Shown in pieces: positions 12,101 to 23,303 of a stretch of DNA of 64,000 nt. Source of the stretch: Moniliella sp. 'wahieum' (Eukaryota; Basidiomycota; Moniliellomycetes; Moniliellales; Moniliellaceae). The notes below the pieces were generated by a model. It had not been told where the DNA came from and searched no databases. It was given only the letters and a program-made list of their open reading frames with translations. A program made the translations under genes and the position numbers. Position 1 is the first letter of the stretch. Every line of letters begins with the position of its first letter. The stretch covers positions 186,001 through 250,000 of the forward strand of contig RSEE01000008.1 in assembly GCA_003971905.1 (NCBI GenBank), read 5' to 3'.

Positions 12101-13024
12101 CAGCAGCAGCAGTCAAGGGTACGTTATACTGACATTATTGATAGCCGTCCTTTGGGTGTACTCAAGGGCCACACTTCGTTGGTGAGTGTGATCACCATCC
12201 GTGGCAACATGGTCGTGACAGGCGGGAGTGACGGGCGGGTACTGGTGTACGATCTGGACAAGTTTACGTGTATCCACCGTCTGTGCGCGCACGACAATAG
12301 CGTTACGTCACTGCAATTTGTACCTGGTCTAGCGCGGGGGTTGATTCCGCAATACTACCTTGCGCGTCGTCGTGCGAGCCAGCGGCCTCGGAACGAGCGT
12401 GGCACAGCAGGTGCCGGTCTCAACCCGCCTGCGTGGGGCACGGTGGACGAGGAGTACTGGAGCTACGATCCCGAATCGGACGATGCGCGTTGGCTCGTAT
12501 CAGCCAGCAACGATGGGACGACCAAGTTGGGGACTTGGCCGATGGAGTGTGTGTGCGGCACATTGGTCCAACAAGCAAGCATGTGCTCAAGTTTGTCTGT
12601 ACCAACGACCGAGCTGTGATCGCGTCTTTCCCGTTGACGCATCCCATGCCGCGGATCGAGCGGTCGCGGTTGGACATTGTCTCCTTCCGCCCACTGAGCA
12701 CCAAGGCGAAACGCTGGCTGGTAGTCAAGTCGGGAAGCACAAGCACCGAAAGCGGGGCCGAAGCGGGCGTGGATGGCGAGGAGACGTGTCGCAGTCCTGG
12801 GGTCCTTCCGCCCAGCCGCCCGTCCTCACCCGCACCCACGTCCGGGCCTGCGTCTGCACTTTGGCGCAAGGGATTCGTGGATGCTCCACCCGCCGCGGCA
12901 GTCTGTGGGCGAGGAGGATGGGGACGAGGCAAGTGCGGGGCAGGAAGGGGAGGACGAGGACGAAGAAGAAGACGAACAAGAGGACGAGGACGAGGAAGAG
13001 AGTGAGGCCAAAGTCAATGTGTGA
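9154..13024 (+). CDS. F-box and WD40 repeat protein (Cdc4/Fbw7-like)
   Basis: Probable substrate adaptor of an SCF ubiquitin ligase. After a Pro/Arg-rich N-terminus an F-box is visible near 9560–9690: LAILPTEVGIRIFEFIDHH, then RTWHRFATTPAV. A spacer of about 350 residues follows, with a basic patch (RRRRSDADESSAPPRKRPRR) that could be a nuclear signal. WD40 repeats start near 10830 (VITDMV-like start, NAIHIIDARTG) and include VMVWDLTTGQLVHILRGHT, ARLWDVRSGLLVHTFRGH, VRVWDAETGKCLHTLQGHT, TIVTGSLDTTVRVWD and VVTGGSDGRVLVYDLD. A probable intron lies about 12073–12144. The tail is strongly acidic (EDEDEEEDEQEDEDEEE) and ends SEAKVNV. Frame breaks occur near 9650, 10260, in the TTTT at 10431–10434, near 11605 (SGG[C]DRTVMV) and 12535. 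The TGA at 10434 could alternatively separate two genes; I prefer one, since one T restores the frame. Confidence 0.75.
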
Positions 13025-13634
13025 GCGCAGGGCGGCTCGGGTTGGTTGGCGATGTGGCTGTTTGGCGGCTATGGTTGTGTGTGTACTAGGGATTCCCCAT
13101 GGATCTCATGGCCCGTTTTGCTCGAACACAGAGGCAGGAGGTAGGGCGGGTAGCAGCTCAGACCGTAGCAGAGTGGGCAGTGATTATGAGTGGACCAGAG
13201 GCCTGCCTGGCCCAACCTACCCGTGGTTGTCGGCGTGATTGCAATGGGCAACAATTGAAATCGTAATCCCTGGTTCTGAATAGTGGAGGTTGAATTTTGA
13301 ATTGTGAACGCTGGATCCGAGTGCTGCTGGCACGTGCTCAGCTGCTGCAACTGTTCAATGTTCAATTGCAATGTTCAATGTTCAACTGACCCCCATTCCG
13401 CCCCGCAGCCCAAGCCAGCCTGGGCCGTCGCTGGCCTCCGGGCTGAGCCTGAGGCCTCACCGTCACCTGAGGCCCCCCGCGTCCGGCGCCCACGCTCGCC
13501 ATCACCACCCCCGCCTCGTCCCGCCTCCTTCCCCTTCCCACCTCCGCCTCCCCCCCCCCGGCGGTGATGCCCGTGAGCGACTCATCTGCCTCGACACCCC
13601 TACCAGTGCTAGCCAGTCCGACTGGCCCCCCGCC
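13025..13634. other. Intergenic region with TTCAATGTTCAA palindromic stretch
   Basis: About 600 bases. At 13353–13387 there are overlapping TTCAATGTTCAATTG-type inverted repeats, related to motifs elsewhere in the window. A C-rich promoter-like tract precedes the next start codon. No gene seen. Confidence 0.5.
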
Positions 13635-14770
13635 ATGCTGCCCACGCTCACACTCACTCCCGCCTTGTCGCATGAAGTTGGTGATCCGGTGGGCGACGAC
13701 CCGGACGAGTCCATGGGCAAATCCCACCACAAGCTCGACCACGACACGCTTACGGATGAAGATGATTTGTCCGGTGACGACCTATCCTTCCCCAACGACT
13801 CGATGCGCCTTGGCTACCTAGACTCCAACACTAGTTTCACACCACGTTTCTGCGTCCCGATCCGTATGCGTCCTCTGTGCCGCCGCATACGCCTGACTCG
13901 GCGTCCCAAGAGGAACCTACGGAAGACGAAGAGGCGGCCATTACAGCGACCCTTGCTCGTTGGTCCGAGCGAGATCGGCAGCGACGCAAGTCGGTGCGCC
14001 AACGACGGCCTGCCCCAACCTCCACTCAGCCTGCCGATACCGAAGCTGGCACGACCAACCCAGGACTGCTTCGTCGTCTATCTACGCTTCGTCGTCCCCG
14101 TGCCAGTGCAAAAGCCACCGTTTCATCCACCGCACCACCATCCTCGGGAAATGTACCATCGGTGAGCCAGGCACGTTCCACCACAGCGCTTGCGCCCGGC
14201 GCGCAGTCGCCAGGCTCACCTCCTGGCAACCCATCTCTGTCCGCTTCACCCGGCGCGGGGAGCGACGAGTCGGTTACGGTTGGGTCTGGTGATGCGGGAC
14301 CATCAAGAGGTGGATATGGTCTCACGTGCCAAGAAGGGTAAACGGCCTGAACCAGGTCTATCCAACCCGCGACCTACGGTCCAAAAACCTTTGGTCACAG
14401 CGGGCCCGGCACCCGTACGAAGCATGTCTCTCCACCCCCCGCCTCGGGAGTACGGGCGATGTGGACGGGCACGTGGGCGAGGTCGCGATCGTGATCGTGA
14501 TCGTGATCGTGATCGGCAGCGGTCTCATCCGTTATCTTCTTCGTCCTCTTCCCTTCTTCTTCTCCTTCTCCTTCTCCTTCTCCTTCTCCTTCGCCCCTCT
14601 CTTCAGGGTCGGCTAGCCCATCTCGTCCCCGGTCCCCTGCGTTTATGCATGGCAAACCTGATGAGCCAGTTAGGGATCGAGGGGTATGGCTCACCGACTT
14701 TCTCTGTTGCCTATCCAGTTCAACTACCGAAGAAGAAGCCCAGGCTGGACGGACCAACCCTCTCGAGTAA
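13635..14770 (+). CDS. Unrecognised serine-rich basic protein
   Basis: I do not recognise this protein. Bridging frames, it begins MLPTLTLTPALSHEV, has an acidic segment (TDEDDLSGDDLSF), a charged helix (AAITATLARWSERDRQRRKS), a long Ser/Pro/Ala-rich part, an Arg-Asp run from a GATCGT repeat (14485–14512), a Ser-Pro run from a CTTCTC repeat (14555–14592), and a C-terminus with WLTDFLCCLSSSTTEEEAQ and final AGRTNPLE before TAA. The adjacent cysteines could be lipidated, which is only a guess. Mostly disordered in appearance. Frames shift near 13840, 14320 and 14550. The ATG at 13635 opens the acidic segment; an ATG at 13567 in another frame is an alternative. A real gene is likely from composition and the sustained open frame; function unknown. 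Confidence 0.55.
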
Positions 14771-14922
14771 AGGGAGTGTCGAGCTCCTTCGTTCTTTCAG
14801 CGACGTCGCCCCGCCTTCCCTTCATCCCCTCTTTTCCCCCTCCGTCCTAAGCCTAAGGCCCATTCACTTCCTTCGGGCCTGGTCAGGAGGTTGCATGGGT
14901 GTCCCTGGATGTACTCTTTTCG

Positions 14923-14969
14923 TTTGGTTTGGTTTGGTTTGGTTTGGTTTGGTTTGGTTGGTTTGGTTT
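14923..14969. repeat. TTTGG pentamer array
   Basis: About nine tandem TTTGG units, one of them shortened. Not in a recognised gene. Confidence 0.85.
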
Positions 14970-15384
14970 CATTTCGTTTCGTGCGTTTCCTTTTCCTGTT
15001 CTTTGTTTTTTGCTCGTCCTGGACACTGCGCACTTGTCGATGTTTCCCCCCCCCCCTTGCCCCTCTTGCCCACCTTGCCCCTCTTTCCCCTCTTGCCCTC
15101 CTTGCCCGCCTTGCCCCACTGTAGTACGCACATGGTTATACCCTCTCTATTGTTCCTACGCCAGTGGCCCCAGGGCCCACTCCAACCTATCTCACTCGTG
15201 AACCCTTTCTTGACTGCCATCACGCACCTCTGCCATGGGTCGATGAGTGCCACTGTTGCAGCCGTTGCTGCCAAACGAGATGGAAAAGGAAAGCAAGTAG
15301 GTGCGACGCGACGACAGAGGAGCGCCCCAGACGCCCTGATCAGCTCGATCAAGAGTTACTAGTTACATGTTACACTGACGATAC

Positions 15385-15389
15385 AAAAA
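15385..15389 (-). terminator. RNA polymerase III terminator of tRNA-Glu
   Basis: Five A residues on the plus strand, i.e. a T5 run on the minus strand, four bases past the 3' end of tRNA-Glu. Confidence 0.6.
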
Positions 15390-15393
15390 GGAA

Positions 15394-15481
15394 TTCCCCA
15401 ACCGGGAGTCGAACCCGGGTCTTCACGGATCAGACCGAGTGTCTTGAAAGCGTGACATCATAGCCGTTGGACCATTGAGGA
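15394..15481 (-). tRNA. tRNA-Glu (anticodon TTC) with a 16-nt intron
   Basis: Read on the minus strand. Acceptor stem TCCTCAA pairs with TTGGGGA, discriminator A. D arm starts GTCCAACGGCTA. Anticodon stem TCACG pairs with CGTGA; the loop reads C-T-TTC-A and is interrupted after position 37 by an intron at 15429–15444, the canonical eukaryotic position. T arm CCGGG–TTCGACT–CCCGG. Total 88 nt, about 72 nt after intron removal. The GTCC…GGCTA D arm and the CTTTCA loop are typical of eukaryotic tRNA-Glu. Confidence 0.93.
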
Positions 15482-15728
15482 GTGATGTGCGGTTCTCGCA
15501 ACAGAAGCTCAACTGCATTCGCTCAACGAGTAGATTTGTAATTCCCATTCCGCCCGGGCCAAGTTTCAAAATTGGCATTACTAAGAGGCAGAAGGCGAGA
15601 CTGCGCTGGTGCCTTTATTGACCTTGGCTATCATCCTGACCACGTCTCGTTCCCGCTTAGTCCTGGTCCTACCAGCAAGAGCAAGCGCGTCCAGACCGCC
15701 TTCTTGGTCTCCACCGTCCTCCTCCATC

Positions 15729-16207
15729 ATGGCTCTGTCCCGCAGCATCTACAACGTGCTCTTTAAGCGCAACCCCGTCTTGTACGTCCTCTTCTCCGTG
15801 ATGGTTGGCTGGTTCCCTGCGGAGGCGCAGCTAACGCCGAAGTTCTGCACAGTGTGAGCGCTTGCTTCTTTGGCGGCTTTGCCTTCATGGTTGGCTTTGA
15901 CCAGGTCACTACGGCCTGGTGGGACAAGCACAACTACCCCGTACGTTACCGTTACTCTTTTCCCCTTGTGCTTCATGCTTCATGCTTCATTGTACCCTCC
16001 CGCCCACATCGGTCGACCCCGCGCGTTGGTACGAGCAGCGGGCCAATTGCCCTGCGGGCGCGGGGATGGGGGCCCCCTGACAGACACATTTGTTACCGAT
16101 TTGGGGGGACGAGATGACTGACCCAGTTTGTGTTCTTCTGTGTCCAGAAGCAGTGGAAGGACTTGCGTGGCAAGTACCTTACCAGTGCTCCCGAGGAGGA
16201 GGAGTAA
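15729..16207 (+). CDS. QCR9: Cytochrome bc1 complex subunit 9 (Qcr9)
   Basis: Small single-membrane-span subunit of respiratory complex III in the inner mitochondrial membrane. Three exons: 15729–15781, 15853–15940 and 16148–16207, with introns 15782–15852 (GTACGT…CACAG) and 15941–16147 (GTACGT…CCAG). The spliced product of about 66 residues begins MALSRSIYNVLFKRNPVF, has a hydrophobic span (VSACFFGGFAFMVGF), the family pattern DQVTTAWWDKHN, then KQWKDLRGKY and an acidic end SAPEEEE before TAA. Length and motif order match fungal Qcr9. All splice junctions keep the frame, so this is one of the few genes in the window without an apparent base deletion. tRNA-Glu lies just upstream on the other strand. 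Confidence 0.93.
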
Positions 16208-16932
16208 CTAGTAACTAGTAACTAGTAGTATCATCGGATGGTCTAGCCCCCGTCGTTCTCCATGGTAGACGGAAGAGCGACTGCTGCTCGTTCCTGCTAT
16301 GATCGTCACTGCCGAATCGCACGCGCCTCTTTGAATTCGACAGGTAGTCCGCTGTGAGGAGACGGAGAGAGACTGGTTCCAGGAGGCAAAGAGGAATAGC
16401 CTAATGGTGCATGCGTACGCCGCAGCGCGAGAGGAAGAGGTGCGGCAGCTATGTTGATTTCGAGGATCTTCCCTACTTGGCGTGAGAGCGGTGGCGGCCG
16501 GGTGGGAATTTGATGGCGTTGATGATCGATTGCGCTATGGTCAGTGGTATGGGAGTAGAGAGCCGTTTGGTTGATCCTGCCCACAGCCAGAGCAGGCAGG
16601 CCGTGTGTGGGGATGCGCGCGCGTAGGCTGAGCGCTGTCGCTTGTGTCATGGTGCCATGTGCCATGCAGGGGACGCAGGCAAGTGTGACATGTGACGTGG
16701 CCCTCATTAATCAGTCGAGCATCAGCGCTCAGCCTGATTAGCTTGCTTACTTGGCTGCCCGACGAGTGCGCTGCTGCCGCCCCGCCACAGCGGATGGGCT
16801 GTCAGTTGAAATGTTAGTCAAAACGCTAAGCGGCGAACCGAGCTAAACGCCGACCAACATCAGCCCTGATGCTCTCGCGCCCACCGGGAGCATCTCCAAT
16901 CGCATTCGCATTCGCATTCGCATTCGGAGTCT
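16208..16932. other. Intergenic region, CTAGTAA repeats
   Basis: Starts with four overlapping ACTAGTA units (16205–16230) straight after QCR9, then GC-mixed sequence with two partial copies of the AGGCTGAGCGCT motif (16625–16636, and 16723–16737 in reverse orientation). A GCATTC hexamer run lies at 16900–16926, just before the transcription factor start. No gene supported. Confidence 0.5.
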
Positions 16933-19900
16933 ATGCCCGACACGGCGCCTTCCACTGCGGCCTCCCTGCCCCGCCGCCCTCCCATCCGCGTAAGCGAGCT
17001 GCCGATGCCCACGATGACGACAGCCCAGAGTCCGCGTCGCCCTCTCCTGCCTCGGGTAAGCCGCCAGCCCCCCCCTGTCAAGGCCGCGTGTCTTTCTGTC
17101 GATCTCGGTCCGTGCTTCCTCTCCTGCCTCACATACCTGTCCCCGCGCCCAATTGACCCTCTTGACCCTCTTGACCCTCTTGGCCCGCTTGACCCGCTTG
17201 ACCCTGCTTAGGAAATCCAAGTGCGACGGACAGAGGCCATGCAAGACGTGCATTGCCAGGAAGCGCGAAAGATGAGTGTGTCTACACCGCCTCAAGACGT
17301 GGTGCAAAGCGTCGGATGATCGACCCCACCGAACTGCGTCAGCATCTGCAAGAGCTCTTGGGCCTGAGCTCGTTGCCGAATGACATTCGAGTGCCTGGCC
17401 TTGTGGCGCAACTGCAACCGTTTCAGCGGTCCGACTTGAGTTCCATGAGTTCCTACGAGCTCGCCTTGTTGCAGGAAGCCATTCAAGCTGAGCGTGTACG
17501 CCAGCAAAGCGCAAATATCATCGCGCCATCTGGGAGCAGCATCAAGGCGCCTTCGCTTCCTTCCTCTTCTTTGGTGTATTCGTCGGGACGAGGAGCAACT
17601 GCAACCCCATCCCAGCCACCTACTTCCCTTGCGTTCCAGCAGACACCTTTTGCCCCGCCCTCAGTGCCCAATGCGCTTCCACCCCCGACGCGGGAACTGC
17701 TGCCGACTGCTCCGACCTGCGTACTTTTGTAGCTGGTGCGTTGGAGAAGTTGAACGTGGAGGAGAGCGTCGCCATGCAGCAGCAGTTGGCTCTCAACACT
17801 CTTGACCCACTTGTTGCGGGACCGGGTGGAACGAGTGGATCGACACCTATTCCTGCTGGCACCGGTGGCCAAGACGCATTTCAATTTACCTTTCCATCCA
17901 CCTCGGTGAATTTCGTTCCGTCCCTGCCCGAGGGGGGGGCGTGCCTCCACAAGGACCCAACCAACCGGATTGGTTGGCTCCCTTGGCGGCTCAAGTGATT
18001 CAACAACAGAGTCAGAGGCGAGCGGGGTCCGTCTCGGCTTACGACCTTACTGCCACTCGACTGTGCAGTCCTGATCGTACTCGTGACCTGCTCACCTCGT
18101 TTTACCTTCATCTGTACTCGTTCCTGCCCGTCTTACTCCCTCCCCACCACCTGGAGACATATGTGGGATGGTATAGCTCTCACCGCTCACCGTTCCTCTT
18201 GGCCTTAGAGGCCGTGCTGCCGTTCCTGGAGGACAACGTGGAATTAGAACCATGCGAAGGACCTGACGCGTTCAACTCGTCCCCTCGCCAAGCGCGTCGT
18301 CAGTCTGCTGCCCGCTTTGCGCGCCAAGCTGGCGATGCGATCGACGAAGCTCTGGAGGCGATGGAAGAGCAGGCCGATTGGGACGTCTTGTTGGAAATTA
18401 TCCAAGCGTTGGTCATCTTGTCGATTTTCGAGTACGGTTCAGGCCGGGCCGTCAAAGCGCGGATCAAGGCGGACCAAGCACTGAGCTTGGCCATGTCTCA
18501 TGGTCTTCATCGTATGTCATCCTTGGCTGCGTTGAAGCGCTGGTAGCCCCCTCGATCTCAGCCGTCTCCTCGACCTCATCCCGTACCTTGTTGGCCAAGT
18601 TTTCCGCCCCGCTCCTGTTCGAGATGAGTAAGCGGATTTGGTGGACGGCCTGGACAGGGCTGTTTTATGCCTCGTTCAATACCGGCAAGCTCTTGACCAT
18701 CTCTGCGGATGATCCAAGGGTTACCTCTGCCTTGCCCTCGGGAACGGGCATGGCAGCGGAAAATGAGTGGGAAAAGCATGTTTCCACTCTTCGGTTTATG
18801 TTGTTGGTGCAAGAGCGTGTGTCGGCGTTGTGCAATCGCTTCGCCCGATGCGGAGCAGCCCACTCCCTCACCCGGTCTAACGTTTCACGACCCCCGGCGC
18901 CCAGTTCAGTTTTCTCACCTTCTTCCACGACGAGTGGGAGTCGTGAGCATCTGGCGGATAGTATGCGTTCGATCGACAAGGCGTTAGGGAGCAAATTGAA
19001 GAGCTGGAGAAACGCCGCTTCCATGGCACTTGCCCACCTTCCAAGGCCGGCCCAAGACCCTGCTCCAAGTCGAACCGAGCCTTTCGAGTTACATGAGGTT
19101 GATGAATTCGGGCCAGCTCTACACGGGCTGGTTGTGTCTCCATCTGTACTCGGCACTGCAAGGTGCTTCGATATTCGAACGCAAACTCTGTTTTCTCAAG
19201 TGCATCCCAGATGAGAAACCCAAACCTACGCCCCATCCCACTCCGTCCGTGTCCAGCCCCCCAGCTGATCGGTCCCCAGCCACAGCTGCTACCGTACCTG
19301 CTACCGTACCTGCTACCGTACCTGCTACTGTACTCGCCGTACCTACTCCCGCACCCGGCACGACGTCAATCACTTCCGTTCCGGTCCCTGGACTGGACGT
19401 GTTCAGTACAGTTTTTGCGCCGGACACGTTGGCTGCCGACTTGGAGCCGGCTGTAGGGCCAGTGGAAGCAGGTTGGGCTTGGGACGACCTGGACCAGCTC
19501 ACGGCCCAGCTCATACGGAGCTTCCGCAAGCTGCGTATACGGATTTGATGGGCGATTGGTTGTTGCGCATGACCGGCCTGACCGCCCCGAACGGGGTGGA
19601 CGGGGTGGACGGGAACGGGACGGGGTGGTAGAGCCCGTTTCAGGGGCGCAGGCCACACAGGCAACACAGGCAACACGGGCAACACGCTTACCATTAGCTG
19701 CCGAAGCCGAGCCGTCGCCAACATGGCTACCAGATGTGTTGGGCAAGCCGAGGGGGGAGCACCCGTTCGAAGCGCGCTACTCGCTGGAGCGGTGCGTGTA
19801 CGCGTCCAAGCGTCTTCTCGAGGTGCTAGGTCACGAGCAGCTGATGGTCAATCCGTACTTGGCATGTGAACATGTCTTGGCGGCGTTTACGTTGCTGGTA

Positions 19901-20201
19901 CAAGCGTTGAGCGTCAGTACCAATCTGGATGCGAGCGAGGTTGCATGGTAATGGGATGGGGCTGGACCTGGTCCAGTCGGCCGAGCAGTCAGCTGCCCTG
20001 GCTCGCCCACGAGATGGCAGCAGCAGCTTACCGCCCGAACGCCAAGTCGTCTTGAGCCAAATCTGGTTCCATGTCAATCGCATCCACGCTGCGCTCACCC
20101 GCCAGGCGCACCACTGGGACATGGTCGTCCCCATGGCTCAGGAGGTACACGTTTGTCTGCAGACGAGCGAGATGTTGTTTGACCAGTCGCAGAACGCATG
20201 A
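16933..20201 (+). CDS. Zn(II)2Cys6 fungal transcription factor
   Basis: Sequence-specific regulator of the Gal4 class. The zinc cluster is split by an intron (17108–17211): before it AACLSCRSR, after it KSKCDGQRPCKTCIARKRE…ECVY, giving C-x2-C-x6-C-x5-C-x2-C-x6–8-C. RRGAKRRM follows. The middle holds a fungal transcription-factor (MHR) domain: LLTSFYLHLYSFLPVLLPPH, a long helical region around 18310–18540 ending GLHRMSSL, then the SKRIWWTAWTGLFYASFNTG block, and LYTGWLCLHLYSALQG. The C-terminal part includes coding minisatellites at 19288–19335 (ATVP repeats) and about 19650–19685. Frames shift near 17095, 17270, 17725, 17930, 18520, 19030, 19540 and 19950. Start is uncertain; an ATG at 16869 is an alternative. 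Target genes are unknown. Confidence 0.85.
17153..17209. repeat. TTGACCCTC 9-mer array inside a transcription-factor intron
   Basis: About six tandem 9-bp units filling the 3' half of the intron that splits the zinc cluster, up to the acceptor TTAG. Confidence 0.8.
19288..19335. repeat. GCTACCGTACCT 12-mer coding minisatellite
   Basis: Three exact and one diverged 12-bp units encoding Ala-Thr-Val-Pro repeats in the transcription factor's C-terminal part. Confidence 0.85.
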
Positions 20202-20693
20202 CCTTCCCGCCTTGGTTCGGCTTGGGCTTAGGCTTGGACTTGCGCTTGGACTTGGCTTTGCCCTCCACTCCTCGTACAGGGTGGATGGATATGGATCTAC
20301 AGGTACACATTGCATGCCTAACGGATTTAAAGGACGGAAAGGGGGCGCAGAAGCGGGTATCAGAGCATCCATTCGTAGCAGCTAGCAGAGCAGGGGGGGT
20401 GTCTGTGTGTGTGTGTGTGTGTGTGGGTGGTGTGTGTGTGTTGTGTGTGTGTGTGTGTGTGGTGTGTGTGTGTGTGTGTGTGCGGCGACCGGTCGAGACG
20501 GTCTCACTCAGTGGCAACACTACACCTCATCGCCATGCTGAGGACCAACGCTGGTCTCATCAGGTCCGCGCTGACGCATACCACGGCCTTGACGAAGGCG
20601 CAACTCTTCCCTCATCGACTCGATCATGGACCGGTATATACCTGCCGAAAACGCAAATGCAAATGCAAATAAGAAACGGTTAGTGTTTGAGTT
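20202..20693. other. Convergent intergenic region with GT microsatellite
   Basis: Between the 3' ends of the transcription factor and the Isc1-like gene. It contains a GCTTGGACTTG-type short repeat (20220–20260), an imperfect GT tract at 20397–20485 and a GCAAAT repeat near 20652–20671. No gene seen. Confidence 0.55.
20397..20485. repeat. Imperfect (GT)n microsatellite
   Basis: About 85 bases of GT dinucleotides interrupted by G residues, between two convergent genes. Confidence 0.9.
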
Positions 20694-22168
20694 TTAAGCC
20701 GGCGTTGCGACTGGAGCAGAACGTACGTTTTTCCCACTCGCCCGGCAGATGAGGCCCGTGTAGAGGAACGTGGTGCCGGCGGCGCCTGAAGCGAGCGCCA
20801 AGCAGGTCAGTAGGACGCGCATGGGCGGTGCAGGATGCCACGAAGCCAGGCACAGGGATACAGTCAGGGCGAGCGTAGTGCCAAAGCCTGCAAGCCATCG
20901 CAGCTGGTTCGTTTTGGCCTGCTCTAGCCCACGGACGAGGGCTGCAATGCGTGAAGTGAGGCAGTCAATGGCAGCCGTAGCGTCAGGTACGTCATCGGTG
21001 GGGTGGGTAGCGTGTGCGCTTCCGCTTGATGGCGTAGTAGGCGCCGAAAGGGCAAAGGTGGCCTCGACACCAAAGTGATCCGAGACGTTGAGGTTGAGGG
21101 GAGGGATAGGCTGTGTGCATGTGACGGAGCATGCGAGCGGGATTAACAAACCCGGGGACGAAACAGAAGAAAAGCGAGTGCATACGGTACCGCCCATACG
21201 GGGCGGAATGTAGTAGATGTAATCCAGACGTTTGCCTGCGCCCGCCAAGGCGCGTGGGTCCAGTGGTTTTCCGGCGGTCCATGAGTTGAGGGGAGAGTCA
21301 CAGGTGACGCCGAGCTGGGTCAGTGCGCGAGCTGGATCAGGCGCGCCAGTGGCGTCCCCCAGAGGACGAGGTAACGAGACGGCCATCTCGGGCAGATCGG
21401 GGTGGAGAGCAAGGAAGGTATCCGTCAATCCGCCCACGTGGCGCAGCAAGGGAGCCGAGAGCGAGGGCGGGGTGCAGTTCAAATCGCCCATCTGCAGGAA
21501 AGGAACAGGGGGAAGTGTCAGCTGCCAGCTCAAAGCCTTCGTGTGGAAGAAAGAAGCGGGACAGAAGAGCGCCTGAGGGAGAGTGGGGGGGGGGGGGACG
21601 TACAACGAGAACATGGCGACCTTGCTCGGCGCTATCCCGAGCCCATTGGGCCAGTTGCCAAGTTTGGGTGATGCGGGCAGATCGGTCCATTCCGGTCCGT
21701 CCTCTCCGCCTGCAGCGACAGTGTGGGTGATCCAAACGTCGAGGCCCTGGGGCAGTCCGGGCACGACAACCGTAGCGCATCCGGCACCTTTGCCTACAAT
21801 CCAGTCCCCTTTGGCAACAGCAGCTGGCAGGCCATTGTAGTCGTAGCTGATGGAGCGCGTGCGTAGGATGGGGAAGCGGCTGAAGAGCGCAAGGCCCATG
21901 CCCCAGGCTCCGCCATAGAAAAACTTGCTGTGCGGGAGGCGGGTGGACAGAGCGGCCTGCAGCTGGACATAGTCCACGTGCGATACCCACAGCTCCTGCA
22001 GCCCAACCAGGTCGTACTCGCTCTCGGCAAGCGACTGGGCGATGGCCCGCAGACGCCTCTGCTTGTGCTTGGACAAGGGCTCAGGAAGGCCCCACATTGA
22101 ACGTCAAGACGCGCAGCTGCGTGGGCGCAGGTTGGGCACGCGGAAGCGCCAGCAGGGGCAGTGGCCAT
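20694..22168 (-). CDS. ISC1: Inositol phosphosphingolipid phospholipase C (Isc1-like, neutral sphingomyelinase family)
   Basis: Hydrolyses complex sphingolipids to ceramide at ER/mitochondrial membranes. Read on the minus strand from an ATG at 22168. N-terminal LRVLTFNVWGLPEP (two bases missing in a GT run near 22095), then DLVGLQELWVSHVDYVQL with the metal-binding Glu, a hydrophobic FSRFPIL stretch, MGDLNCTPPSL, the RLDYIYYIPP block and the catalytic NVSDHFGVEA, in the normal order of the exonuclease-endonuclease-phosphatase fold. Two hydrophobic spans near the C-terminus (LAGFGTTLALTVSLCLA; LLTCLALASGAAGTTFLYTG) match the paired membrane helices of Isc1. An intron lies at 21492–21603 (GTACGT…CTGCAG, containing a G12 run); a second is probable at about 21109–21188. 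The 3' end faces the transcription factor. Confidence 0.9.
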
Positions 22169-23303
22169 GATGGATGGTGGGGTCCAAGCCGCCTAGCCCG
22201 TAGTCACTTGTCGGCCTGAGATTCAGCTGGGCCTCAGTGCAGCTGTAGTTGGTATTGAGCGGAGCCTGCGCACGGGCCTGCTCGCTAGCTTTCCGATTTC
22301 AGAGAGATCTCTCAGATCCAGCGTGGAGCTTCACTTGAAGCTTCGAAGCAGGAATCCAGGTCACGTGTGTGACAGCTGATCACATGTGTGATGGGTGTGA
22401 TGTGCAATCCCATTGGTGGTGGCTGCACACGTGCGTACGTACACGTGTCACGTGCCCAGGGGACGAGACGGACGAGGCAGAGGGATCTGCGCATTCTGAC
22501 ACGGGCGGCGTGGCGGGCAGGGGACTGGGCTGGTGCGTGCCCCAGCACGTTGGCCCCTGACAGGCCGACAGGCGCGAGCCGAAAGAGGGCCTTGCTTGCC
22601 TGGGTGGCCCCCTGCGGGCGAGGTGCGCAAATCCCTCGCAGGCGCTACAGTGCCCCCCGGCTGGAGGGCGAATTCCGAGCTAGGCACACAGGCAGGGCGC
22701 CTGTGCGTGTGTGTTGGGTGCTCGCGGGGTGGTGGCATGGGGGCAGTCGACAGCCCATGTGGAATGGCGCTGGGCAGGGCAGCAGCCACGCCATGGGGGG
22801 GCACGAGGCCGCTGCTTCTGCGCCGTGCCTGAGCGCACAAGCCTCCCGCTTGCTGTTCCCGCTCGGCGCGCCCTGCCGCTGCCACACTCGCCCCACGCCT
22901 GCCCCAGCGCCAGCCGCACGCGCAGGACGTACGATCCACCGCACACGGCAGCCCGGCAGCACTCCCTCCAGCATGCAGCATTCAATGTTCAGGCTTCGCT
23001 CGCCGAGCCGCGAGGCAGCGCCAGGCAGCACCCCACCTGTCTTTCTGCCGCCCTCCCGCCCTCCCCCGCCCCGCAATCCCTCTCCGCCCCGCTTTGCCTG
23101 CGGACAACACCCCACGCTTCTCCTCTTCTAACCGCACCACCACCTCCTCCTCATCCTCCTCCATCCCCATTCCCATCCCCATTCCCATCCCCATCCCCCC
23201 CCACGCTCTTTACTTCCGTTGCCTTCTGCCTTCGGCCCACCTTCGTTACCGGTTACCCCCGCTCCACTCGGGCGTCCACCACCCCCCTGACCCTTGCCTC
23301 ACC
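22169..23303. other. Divergent intergenic region between ISC1 and the lipase
   Basis: About 1.1 kb with CACGTGTGTGA and TCACATGTG motifs (22362–22392) and CACGTG hexamers that could bind bHLH-type factors. There is also a short TTCAATGTTCA motif at 22980, and CATTCCCATCCC repeats at 23165–23200 before the lipase start. No gene supported. Confidence 0.5.

Larger units (their letters stand above)
14771..15393. other. Intergenic region with GGTTT and CCTTGCCC repeats
   Basis: Between the unrecognised protein and tRNA-Glu. It holds a TTTGG pentamer array at 14923–14969 and an irregular CCTTGCCCCTCTTGCCC tract at about 15045–15120. No gene supported. Confidence 0.5.

Noticed and set aside
14923-14969. 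Telomere-like TTTGG repeat
   Set aside because: Too short, internal, and not a known fungal telomere unit; a simple microsatellite.
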